Assembly: GCF_000266905.1 (NCBI RefSeq)
Contig: NC_018027.1
Location: forward strand, 806,001 to 870,000
From: Mycolicibacterium chubuense NBB4
GTDB taxonomy: Bacteria; Actinomycetota; Actinomycetes; Mycobacteriales; Mycobacteriaceae
DNA length: 64,000 nt
Direction of reading: 5' to 3'
The translations under genes were made by a program, and so were the position numbers. Below are positions 18,996 through 28,737 of this stretch, piece after piece; position 1 is the stretch's first letter; the number at the start of each line of letters is the position of its first letter. The notes beneath the pieces were generated by a model. It made no database searches. It saw only the letters and a program-made list of their open reading frames with translations, and had not been told where the DNA came from.

Positions 18996-19891
18996 GGGAC
19001 AACAGCTTCTACGGCCCGCTGGACGACCCCGCGGGCAACGCCGGCTACGACGGCGACCACCCGCCGCGGGTCGGGTTCTTCACCGACACGTCGGTGTGCA
19101 TCGGCTGCAAGGCCTGCGAGGTGGCCTGCAAGGAATGGAACATGGTGCCCGAGGACGGGTACAACCTGCTCGGCATGTCGTTCGACAACACCGGCGAGCT
19201 GGGCGCCAGCACGTGGCGCCACGTCGCGTTCATCGAGCAACCCGAGCAGGAGCCCGTGGCGCTGGGCATGCCGGGTTTCGAGCGGCCCGGCGATGCGACG
19301 GGCGCGGAGACGCGGCAGGACTTCCGGTGGCTGATGAGCTCCGATGTGTGCAAGCACTGCACGCACGCGGGCTGTCTGGATGTCTGCCCGACAGGATCGC
19401 TGTTCCGCACCGAGTTCGGCACTGTCGTTGTGCAGGAGGACATCTGCAACGGCTGCGGCTACTGCGTGTCGGGCTGCCCGTACGGGGTGATCGAGCGACG
19501 CGAGGGCGACGGCCGGGCGTGGAAGTGCACGCTGTGCTACGACCGGTTGCACGACGGTCTGGAACCGGCGTGCGCGAAAGCGTGCCCGACGGACTCGATC
19601 CAGTTCGGGCCGCTGGAGGAGCTGCGTGAGCGGGCCGCGCTGCGGGTGTCCGAACTGCACGAGCAGGGTGTGACCGAGGCGCGGCTCTACGGCGAGGACC
19701 CGAACGACGGTGTCGGCGGTGACGGGGCGTTCTTCCTGCTGCTCGACGAGCCGGAGGTCTACGGGCTGCCGCCGGACCCGGTGGTGCCCACGCGCGATGC
19801 CGGGGCGATGTGGCGGTATGCCGGCATGGCGGCCTCAGCGCTGGTGGGGATCGCGGTGTCGTCGTTCGTGGGGAGAGGGCAGTGGCGATGA
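18992..19891 (+). CDS. fdnH: Formate dehydrogenase iron-sulfur (beta) subunit
   Basis: A 299-aa ferredoxin-like electron-transfer subunit with sixteen cysteines in four groups: CIGCKACEVAC (from residue 36), CKHCTHAGCLDVC, CNGCGYCVSGC and CTLCYDRLHDGLEPACAKAC, enough for four [4Fe-4S] clusters. It relays electrons from the Sec-containing subunit to the membrane. A single hydrophobic helix near the C-terminus (AGMAASALVGIAVSSFVG) anchors it, as in FdnH/FdoH. It overlaps the catalytic subunit by 4 nt and is followed 22 nt later by the NrfD-like anchor. Confidence 0.93.
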   Translation: MRDNSFYGPLDDPAGNAGYDGDHPPRVGFFTDTSVCIGCKACEVACKEWNMVPEDGYNLLGMSFDNTGELGASTWRHVAFIEQPEQEPVALGMPGFERPGDATGAETRQDFRWLMSSDVCKHCTHAGCLDVCPTGSLFRTEFGTVVVQEDICNGCGYCVSGCPYGVIERREGDGRAWKCTLCYDRLHDGLEPACAKACPTDSIQFGPLEELRERAALRVSELHEQGVTEARLYGEDPNDGVGGDGAFFLLLDEPEVYGLPPDPVVPTRDAGAMWRYAGMAASALVGIAVSSFVGRGQWR

Positions 19892-19913
19892 GCGCTTGCG
19901 CGAAGAGAAGAAG

Positions 19914-20957
19914 ATGATGAGCGATCAGGACCCCCTGCTGCGCGAGATGCGCAGCGACGCAGGCGCTTCGGACATGCATGCGCAATCCCGGCATCGGCGC
20001 GGCGGCCGAGAGGACATGGCCGTGCCGCCGGCCGATTTCCGGTCCTACTACGGCCGGCCGATTCTCAAGCCGCCGGCGTGGAACTGGATGATCGCGGCGT
20101 ATCTGTTCACCGGCGGACTGTCGGCCGGGTCGGCGATGCTGGGCGCCGGCGCCGATCTGACCGGGCTGCCGGCACTGCGCAAGGTGTCGCGGCTGGGCGC
20201 GCTGGCCAGCATCCTGGCGAGCCTCTACTTTCTGATCGCCGACCTCGGTCGGCCGGAACGGTTCCACCACATGCTGCGGGTGGCCAAGCCGAGTTCGCCG
20301 ATGAGCATGGGGACGTGGATCCTGTCGGCGTACGGGCCGGGCGCGGGGCTGGCGGCGCTGGCGGAGGTGATGCCGTCGCGGCTTCGGCGGACCTGGCTGG
20401 GCCGGCTCGTCGGCATGCTGGCTCGCCCGGCGGGCCTCGAGGCGGCGGCCGTCGCGCCGGGGGTGGCGTCCTACACGGCGGTGCTGTTGTCGCAGACGGC
20501 GGTCCCGGCGTGGCGGGAGGCGCATCCCTACCTGCCGTTCGTGTTCACCGGGTCGGCCGCGGCCAGCGGCGCGGGTCTGGGCATGCTGCTGGCGCCGGTG
20601 GCCGAGAGCGGGCCGGCGCGCCGGATGGCGGTCGCCGGCGTCGCGCTGGAGGTGGCGGCGTCGCGGACGATGGAGCAACGGCTGGGGTTATCCAGCGAGG
20701 CGTACACCACCGGGCGCTCCCACACGTTGCGGCGGTGGGCCGAGGTCCTGACCGTCGGCGGGGCCGTCGGCGCGGTGGTGTCGGGCCGTCGCCGGTGGGC
20801 GGTCGCGGCGTCCGGTGCGGCTCTGCTGGCCGGCAGCGCATTGCAGCGGTTCGGGGTGTTCGAGGCGGGCGTCGCCTCGACGAAGGACCCCAAGTACGTG
20901 GTGGTGCCTCAGCGGGAGCGGTTGAACGCCGGGCAGCCGGTGAAGGTCGACAGCTGA
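19914..20957 (+). CDS. NrfD/PsrC-family membrane anchor of formate dehydrogenase
   Basis: A 347-aa polytopic membrane protein with the NrfD features: an N-terminal cytoplasmic part ending YYGRPILKPPAWNWMIAAYLFTGGLSAGSAML and LGRPERFHHMLRVAKPSSPMSMG, followed by further membrane helices. NrfD/PsrC proteins pass electrons from the iron-sulfur subunit to the quinone pool without heme. This replaces the cytochrome b subunit (FdnI) of enterobacterial enzymes. Two ATG codons in tandem (19914, 19917) follow AGAAGAAG. fdhD, fdhE and selenocysteine genes are not nearby. Confidence 0.85.
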   Translation: MMSDQDPLLREMRSDAGASDMHAQSRHRRGGREDMAVPPADFRSYYGRPILKPPAWNWMIAAYLFTGGLSAGSAMLGAGADLTGLPALRKVSRLGALASILASLYFLIADLGRPERFHHMLRVAKPSSPMSMGTWILSAYGPGAGLAALAEVMPSRLRRTWLGRLVGMLARPAGLEAAAVAPGVASYTAVLLSQTAVPAWREAHPYLPFVFTGSAAASGAGLGMLLAPVAESGPARRMAVAGVALEVAASRTMEQRLGLSSEAYTTGRSHTLRRWAEVLTVGGAVGAVVSGRRRWAVAASGAALLAGSALQRFGVFEAGVASTKDPKYVVVPQRERLNAGQPVKVDS

Positions 20958-21003
20958 GTCGCCGACGCGAGACTGCCTCTCACGGTGATCTGCGTGACAT
21001 AAG

Positions 21004-21034
21004 TTGCGGACCAACCCTCCCCCAGGGGTAGAGT
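21004..21034 (+). promoter_or_regulatory. MerR-type long-spacer promoter upstream of sulP
   Basis: A -35-like TTGCGG (21004-21009) and a -10-like TAGAGT (21029-21034) are separated by 19 bp, the overlong spacer typical of MerR-activated promoters. A GC-rich imperfect dyad (AACCCT...AGGGGT) fills the spacer. The MerR gene is the second gene of the operon. The ATG lies about 120 nt downstream. Confidence 0.5.
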
Positions 21035-21156
21035 TTCGGGAGTCGGCATCGCCTGGGACGGCGTGGCGTGCGCCCCGTCCTCCGAATCCGGCCACCAAGC
21101 AACATTTTTCGCGCAACGACGCGCGTATGTGCATGCCCCCGTGCGAGAGGAGCCCG

Positions 21157-22677
21157 ATGAACGCCGTGCAAAAGAACGCCGTGCAAAAGACGGAATCGCC
21201 GCAGCACCAGCAGTCCGTGCTGGCCGCCCTGCGCTCACCGCGCCGGCTGCGCACCGAGGTGCTCGCCGGCCTGGTGGTCGCACTGGCGCTCATCCCCGAG
21301 GCGATCTCGTTCTCGGTCATCGCCGGTGTCGACCCGCGGGTCGGGCTGTTCGCCGCGTTCACCATGGCCGTCACGATCGCGATCGTGGGCGGCCGGCCCG
21401 CGATGATCTCCGCCGCGACCGGGGCCGTCGCGCTCGTGGTCGCGCCGTTGGTGCACAGCCACGGGCTGAACTACCTCATCGCCGCGGTGATCCTGGCCGG
21501 GGTGTTCCAGATGCTGTTCGGCGTCCTCGGCGTGGCCAAGCTGATGCGGTTCGTACCGCGCAGCGTCATGGTCGGGTTCGTCAACGCGCTGGCCATCTTG
21601 ATCTTCATGTCCCAGCTCCCACACCTGCTCGGAGTGCCGTGGCTGGTCTACCCGATGGTCGTGCTCGGCATCGCGATCATCGTCGCGCTCCCCAAACTGA
21701 CCACCGCCGTGCCGGCACCGCTGATCGCCATCGCCGTGCTCACCGCGGCCGCCGTCGCCACCGGATGGAACGTGCCGAACGTCGGCGACGAAGGGCAGCT
21801 GCCGTCGAGCCTGCCGTCCCTGTTGATCCCCGATGTCCCGTTCACGCTGGACACCCTTCGCGTCATCGCCCCGTACGCGCTGACCATGGCGCTGGTCGGG
21901 CTGCTCGAATCGCTGATGACCGCCAAGCTCGTCGACGACATCACCGACACGCACTCCGACAAGTCCCGTGAGGCCGTCGGGCAGGGCGTGGCCAACATCG
22001 TCACCGGGTTCTTCGGCGGCCTGGGCGGCTGCGCGATGATCGGGCAGACCATGATCAACGTCAAGGTCAGCGGAGCCCGCACCCGGATCTCGACATTCCT
22101 CGCCGGCTCGTTCCTGCTCGCTCTCGTGGTCGGGCTGGGCGACATCGTCGCGCGGATCCCGATGGCCGCGCTGGTCGCGGTGATGATCATGGTGTCGGTG
22201 GCGACCCTCGACTGGCACAGCATCAACCCGAAGACGTTGCGCCGCATGCCCAAGAGCGAGACCTTCGTGATGGCCGCCACCGTCGCGGTCACCGTCGCGA
22301 CGAACAACCTCGCCGACGGGGTGGCCGTCGGCACGCTGGCCGCGATGGTGCTCTTCGCCCGCCGCGTCGCGCACTTCACCGACGTCGAGGCCATCGACGA
22401 CATCGGCGAGGACACCCGGGTCTACGTCGTCAAGGGCGAACTGTTCTTCGCCTCCAGCAATGACCTGGTGTACCAGTTCGACTACGCCGGTGATCCCGCC
22501 AACGTCGTCATCGACATGACCGAGGCGCATATCTGGGACGCGTCCACCGTGGCCACTCTCGACGCGATCACGACCAAGTACGCGGCGAAGGGCAAGACCG
22601 TCACGATCATCGGGATGAACGACAACAGCGCCGAACGGCACGCTCGGCTGACCGGGCAGCTCGCCGGGGCGCACTGA
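21157..22677 (+). CDS. SulP-family anion transporter with STAS domain
   Basis: A 506-aa SulP (SLC26) permease: a membrane domain of about 10-14 helices beginning LAGLVVALALIPEAISFSVIAGVDP (the family signature) and including GGLGGCAMIGQTMINVKVSG, then a cytoplasmic STAS domain (about 410-506, VVIDMTEAHIWDASTVATLD). Such proteins import sulfate, bicarbonate or other anions; the substrate here is not determined. ATG 21157 follows GAGAGGAG. The first codons contain a tandem 15-bp duplication (21160-21189) encoding NAVQK twice. A MerR gene follows after 9 nt. Confidence 0.9.
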   Translation: MNAVQKNAVQKTESPQHQQSVLAALRSPRRLRTEVLAGLVVALALIPEAISFSVIAGVDPRVGLFAAFTMAVTIAIVGGRPAMISAATGAVALVVAPLVHSHGLNYLIAAVILAGVFQMLFGVLGVAKLMRFVPRSVMVGFVNALAILIFMSQLPHLLGVPWLVYPMVVLGIAIIVALPKLTTAVPAPLIAIAVLTAAAVATGWNVPNVGDEGQLPSSLPSLLIPDVPFTLDTLRVIAPYALTMALVGLLESLMTAKLVDDITDTHSDKSREAVGQGVANIVTGFFGGLGGCAMIGQTMINVKVSGARTRISTFLAGSFLLALVVGLGDIVARIPMAALVAVMIMVSVATLDWHSINPKTLRRMPKSETFVMAATVAVTVATNNLADGVAVGTLAAMVLFARRVAHFTDVEAIDDIGEDTRVYVVKGELFFASSNDLVYQFDYAGDPANVVIDMTEAHIWDASTVATLDAITTKYAAKGKTVTIIGMNDNSAERHARLTGQLAGAH

Positions 22678-22686
22678 GGGGTCACG

Positions 22687-23073
22687 ATGGCCGCAGAGCT
22701 GCTGCAGATCGGCGAGGTCGCCGCACGTACCCAGCTGTCCATCAAGACGATTCGGCACTACGACGAGCTCGGGCTCGTCGTTCCCTCGGCGCGGTCGGCC
22801 GGCGGATTCCGGCTCTACACACCGGCGGACGTGGCGCGGCTCATCGCCATCCGGCGGATGAAGCCGCTCGGCTTCACCCTCGAGGAGATGCGTGAACTGC
22901 TCGACGCGCTGGAAACCCTCGACTCCGGCGACGCGGGCGAGGCCGACCGCGCGCAGGCCGCAGCCTACGTGTCGGTCTGTCACCGCCGCGCCCAGGACGC
23001 GTGCGCCGCGCTGACCAAACAGCTGGGCTATGCGCGCGAATTGACCGAACAGCTGGCTCGGTTCACGGATTGA
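22687..23073 (+). CDS. MerR-family regulator
   Basis: A 128-aa MerR protein with the N-terminal winged helix (LLQIGEVAARTQLSIKTIRHYDELGLV, then GGFRLYTPADVARL) and a dimerisation helix. The C-terminus contains a single Cys (VSVCHRRAQDACAAL has two Cys) but no clear metal loop of the CueR/ZntR kind. It follows the SulP gene in the same operon and is the likely activator of the long-spacer promoter at 21004. Confidence 0.9.
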   Translation: MAAELLQIGEVAARTQLSIKTIRHYDELGLVVPSARSAGGFRLYTPADVARLIAIRRMKPLGFTLEEMRELLDALETLDSGDAGEADRAQAAAYVSVCHRRAQDACAALTKQLGYARELTEQLARFTD

Positions 23074-23112
23074 TCGGGCGGACTTTCCTTCCCACCTTCA
23101 ATCTATAGCGCA

Positions 23113-23138
23113 CCCGGGGGCTTGCGGCAAGACCCGGG
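23113..23138 (+). terminator. GC-rich hairpin after the sulP-merR operon
   Basis: CCCGGG (23113-23118) pairs with CCCGGG (23133-23138) and the inner CTTG (23121-23124) with CAAG (23128-23131), closing a CGG loop, with small bulges. No U-tract follows, so it would be a mycobacterial-style intrinsic or Rho-assisted terminator. Confidence 0.4.
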
Positions 23139-23167
23139 GCATACCGCACAATCGCTGGACCTGACTC

Positions 23168-23194
23168 GAGAATGGTTGACGGTCAACCACTCTC
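23168..23194. promoter_or_regulatory. 27-bp palindrome upstream of the flavin hydroxylase
   Basis: The 13-bp arms GAGAATGGTTGAC and GTCAACCACTCTC flank one central G and agree at 12 of 13 positions. Size and core (GGTTGAC/GTCAACC) are typical of a TetR-family operator. It lies 22 bp before the ATG of the following gene, but no TetR gene is adjacent, so the repressor would act in trans. Confidence 0.65.
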
Positions 23195-23216
23195 AGCGCA
23201 GGGGAGGGGATTGTGA

Positions 23217-25819
<2,603 letters not shown>

Positions 25820-26153
25820 TTACGCCGCATACCCATTGCACAGGCGCCAATATCGTCGCCTCCGTCAGGGATACCGAGCCGGTGACGCGCCGTGCTTCAC
25901 GGCGCAGCCGGGTCCGCGGTTCGGCCGAATGGAAACCGCCCGACGGGACGGCGCCGCAGGCAGCTCAAAGGGCCGTTTCTTCACAGCAGGAACGTCGCCG
26001 GTGTGACGGGTGTAGCCTCGAGAGAGGCCGTACTGCGGGATCCGATTCATTTACCGCGTTCGTCGAACCCGACAGCAACACAGCCTGTGGGTGATTACTT
26101 CGCCCGCTCCGATACGTGTGCGGTACGCCCGCACTGATGCAAGGACTTCCTGC
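25820..26153. other. Intergenic region with no supported gene
   Basis: Only short overlapping frames of unlikely composition occur here. It holds the upstream region of the ferredoxin-reductase-like gene (minus) and perhaps promoter sequences for the next plus-strand genes. I see no hairpin or repeat of note. Confidence 0.5.
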
Positions 26154-26285
26154 ATGGAATCAACTGATCTCTTCTCGCACCGTCAGGCCCCTCAGGTCGT
26201 GCACCGCGCCGACTCCGCAGAACCCGTCCAGTTGCCGACGTTCTCCGATTCGCCCCAGCGCGCTTCTGATTCGTCGACGGAGTGA
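26154..26285 (+). CDS. Possible small protein upstream of DUF5994 gene
   Basis: A 43-codon frame starting MESTDLFSHRQAPQVVHRA and ending QRASDSSTE whose stop overlaps the GTG of the next gene by 4 nt (GTGA). The overlap resembles translational coupling, but there is no good ribosome-binding site and the composition is low in hydrophobic residues. It could instead be the spacer of the downstream transcript. No homology is recognised. Confidence 0.3.
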   Translation: MESTDLFSHRQAPQVVHRADSAEPVQLPTFSDSPQRASDSSTE

Positions 26286-26764
26286 CCGCGTCCGCCGGTT
26301 CACGGCGCATGGCGCGTCCCGTACGACTGGTCATGGCCAAGCAACTGGGCGCTGACATCGACGGCGCCTGGTGGCCGTACACGTCGTCGGTGGCCCGCGA
26401 GCTTCCCGAACTCATCGGCGCGTTGCAGCGGCCGCTGGGCGAGATCGTCGACATCCGGGTGAACTGGTCTGCTCTCGACGGGCAGTGGGAGCTCGACAAG
26501 ATCGTGGCGTACGCGCGGCTGACGGTCGACCAGAAGCCGAGAAGCCCGCGGCTGATGTGCGTGAGCGGACGCGACGCGACGGCCAAACTGCTCGTGGTAC
26601 CGAGCATCACATCGCAGGCGCTGGGCATGATGATCCTGCGGTGCCTGTCGGGCATGCCGACCTGGCCGGGTGACGGCAACGGCGACCTCTACGAAACCGC
26701 CCGTAGGGTGCTGCAGATCGCCGGCGGCGAAAGCGCGCGCTGGCTGGCCGTCCCCGAGGTCTAG
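26282..26764 (+). CDS. DUF5994 family protein
   Basis: A 160-aa protein. The core beginning RPVRLVMAKQLGADIDGAWWPYTSSVARELPELI matches the actinobacterial DUF5994 pattern (an xDGAWWP motif). Later segments are VDIRVNWS, KPRSPRLMCVSG and a C-terminal helix. Function is unknown. GTG 26282 is assumed from the 4-nt overlap with the upstream small frame; ATG 26309 is an alternative that would remove MTASAGSRR. A strong terminator follows 10 nt after the stop. Confidence 0.7.
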   Translation: MTASAGSRRMARPVRLVMAKQLGADIDGAWWPYTSSVARELPELIGALQRPLGEIVDIRVNWSALDGQWELDKIVAYARLTVDQKPRSPRLMCVSGRDATAKLLVVPSITSQALGMMILRCLSGMPTWPGDGNGDLYETARRVLQIAGGESARWLAVPEV

Positions 26765-26774
26765 AAAAGCAAGC

Positions 26775-26808
26775 GGGCTGGTGTGGAGATTCCACACCAG
26801 CCCACTTT
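26775..26808. terminator. Bidirectional intrinsic terminator
   Basis: A perfect 12-bp stem GGGCTGGTGTGG (26775-26786) and CCACACCAGCCC (26792-26803) encloses the loop AGATT and is followed by ACTTTTT. On the other strand the same stem is followed by a T-rich stretch, so it should stop both the DUF5994 transcript and the convergent cold-shock gene. Confidence 0.88.
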
Positions 26809-26819
26809 TTCGCGGCCGC

Positions 26820-27023
26820 TCAGATGGCGGTGACGCCCACCGCCTGCGGGCCCTTGGCGCCCTGCTCGACGTTGAACTCGACGCGCTGGTTCTCTTCGAG
26901 CGTGCGGTATCCATTGCCCTGGATCTCGCTGAAGTGTACGAAGACGTCCGCTGCGCCGCCATCAGGGGCGATGAAGCCAAAGCCTTTGTCGCCGTTGAAC
27001 CATTTCACAGTTCCCTGTGCCAT
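26820..27023 (-). CDS. cspA: Cold-shock protein CspA
   Basis: A 67-aa single OB-fold protein with both RNA-binding motifs (KGFGFI at about 14-19 and DVFVHFSEI at about 27-35) and the start [10 protein letters not shown] of mycobacterial CspA. It binds single-stranded RNA/DNA and destabilises structures at low temperature. ATG 27023 follows AAAGGAAAG and an A/G-rich leader. It lies downstream of the DEAD-box helicase in the same direction (65 bp gap), a natural cold-response pairing. Confidence 0.96.
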   Translation of the reverse strand: MAQGTVKWFNGDKGFGFIAPDGGAADVFVHFSEIQGNGYRTLEENQRVEFNVEQGAKGPQAVGVTAI

Positions 27024-27088
27024 TTTCTTTCTTCTTTCCTTTGTGGGGACCGGCGTCCCCGAATGGATCCGATGCTCTCGCACCGGAC

Positions 27089-28381
27089 TCAAACTCGTTG
27101 CCGCCCACGCCTGTCGCCGTGCGCGGAGCCGCGGCGGGGCCGACGGCGCGACGCGCCACCGGAGCGGGGCTGCGCCGCCGGGCGGTTGGCCGCGACGGGG
27201 CGCGGCTCGGGAGCGCGGCGCGGCGCCACTTCACCGGCGACTGCATGCACGGCGGGGGAGTCGGCCGTCACCTCGATGGGGCTGACGCGAATTCCCGCGC
27301 GCCGCAACAGGGTCTGCGTGTCGCGGCGCTGCTCGGGCAGCACCACGGTCACCACGTCACCGGCGCTGCCCGCCCTCGCGGTGCGTCCGGAGCGGTGCAG
27401 GTACGCCTTGTGCTCGGCGGGCGGATCGATGTGCACGACGAGCTCGATGTCGTCGACGTGCACGCCGCGCGCCGCGATGTCGGTGGCCACCAGGACCCGG
27501 ACCTCGCCGGAGCTGAACGCGGCCAGGTTGCGATCGCGTGCCGGTTGAGAAAGGTTGCCGTGCAGGTCAACCGAGGGGATACCGGCTTCGGTCAACTGCT
27601 TGGCCATCTTGCGGGCGTGATGCTTGGTGCGCATGAACAGGATTCGGCGTCCGGTACCGGCGGCCAGCCGGTGCACCAGGTCCTTCTTGTCCTGCGGTCC
27701 GGCCACGTGGAAGACGTGGTGGGTCATGTCGGGCACATGGGATTCGGGACTGTCGACCGAATGCAGCACCTCGTTGCGCAGGAAGCGCTTGACGAGCTTG
27801 TCGACGCCGTTGTCGAGGGTCGCGGAGAACAGCAGGCGCTGTCCCCCTGCCGGGGTGGCCGCCAGGATGCGGGTGACGCCCGGCAGGAAGCCGAGATCGG
27901 CCATGTGGTCGGCTTCGTCGATCACGGTGATCTGCACGGCGTCCAGGGTGATCAGGCGCTGCTTCATCAGGTCTTCGAGCCGACCGGGGCAGGCCACCAC
28001 GATGTCGGCGCCGTCCTTGAGCGCCCGGACCTGCCGCTGCTGCGGCACTCCGCCGAAGATGGTCGTCACCGTCAGGTCGTGCGCGGCGGCCAGCGGCGCG
28101 AGCGTCGCGGTGATCTGGGTGGCCAGTTCGCGGGTCGGCGCGAGCACCAGGCCCGACGGGCGCGACGCACGCCGGGTGGCGCCGGCCAGCCTGCTGACCA
28201 GGGGCAGCGAGAAGGCCAGCGTCTTGCCCGAGCCGGTCTTGCCGCGGCCGAGGACGTCGCGGCCGGCCAGCGTGTCGGGAAGGGTCTCGCACTGGATGGG
28301 GAAGGGTTCGGTGATGCCGCGCTCGGCGAGCACGGCGATCAGGGGTCGAGCCACGCCGAGGTCGGCGAAGGAGGTGGTCAT
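27089..28381 (-). CDS. DEAD-box RNA helicase (RhlE-like)
   Basis: A 430-aa DEAD-box ATP-dependent RNA helicase. Ordered motifs: Q-motif [14 protein letters not shown]...EPFPIQ, motif [11 protein letters not shown] (about 45-54), PTREL, GG, motif II DEAD, motif III SAT, then RecA2 with [12 protein letters not shown] and [10 protein letters not shown]. The C-terminal tail is rich in Arg, Pro and Ala (GDRRGRQRV at the end), an RNA-binding extension as in RhlE. It unwinds structured RNA. It is followed by cspA. Confidence 0.93.
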   Translation of the reverse strand: MTTSFADLGVARPLIAVLAERGITEPFPIQCETLPDTLAGRDVLGRGKTGSGKTLAFSLPLVSRLAGATRRASRPSGLVLAPTRELATQITATLAPLAAAHDLTVTTIFGGVPQQRQVRALKDGADIVVACPGRLEDLMKQRLITLDAVQITVIDEADHMADLGFLPGVTRILAATPAGGQRLLFSATLDNGVDKLVKRFLRNEVLHSVDSPESHVPDMTHHVFHVAGPQDKKDLVHRLAAGTGRRILFMRTKHHARKMAKQLTEAGIPSVDLHGNLSQPARDRNLAAFSSGEVRVLVATDIAARGVHVDDIELVVHIDPPAEHKAYLHRSGRTARAGSAGDVVTVVLPEQRRDTQTLLRRAGIRVSPIEVTADSPAVHAVAGEVAPRRAPEPRPVAANRPAAQPRSGGASRRRPRRGSAHGDRRGRQRV

Positions 28382-28737
28382 GCGTGGTGCCTTTCAGGCA
28401 TCGCTGTGCCGAACTGGCGGCGAGTGTCCCGCGGCAGATCAACACATGGTGGCGAGAGTGCCGGTGGGCACAATCGATCGCCGTGTTACGAACTGTGTTG
28501 GTCCACGGATCATCGGATTCGGCGGCCCGGCTGGAATGCCTGCTGGCGCCGGACGATGATGAGCGTTCCACGACGTGCTGGCCGATGAGTCGGACGGCCA
28601 ACGTGAGACCAGCCTACCTCACTGCGCTGCGGGCGCCGAATCGGTGGGGGAGGCCGAGGGGACCATCTGCGTGGACCGACAGTTCATTCGCCGTGACTTG
28701 CATTGGGCGAGGGAAACTTTCAGAGTTCCGGCCGTGC
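28382..28737. other. Gene-free leader region of the helicase gene
   Basis: 356 bp with no convincing frame in either direction, between the helicase start and the subtilase stop. A short hairpin TGCCT-TTC-AGGCA (28388-28400) sits just upstream of the helicase ATG and contains its GAAAGG ribosome-binding site. A long 5' leader would fit a cold-shock gene. Confidence 0.45.

Noticed and set aside
20958..21156. Possible tRNA-Sec (selC) near the formate dehydrogenase operon
   Set aside because: No tRNA-like acceptor/T-arm structure (GTTCRANYC) was found here or elsewhere in the window.
26091..26355. Several overlapping short plus-strand frames near 26.1-26.35 kb
   Set aside because: Only the frame overlapping the DUF5994 start is plausible; the others are antisense or compositionally odd.
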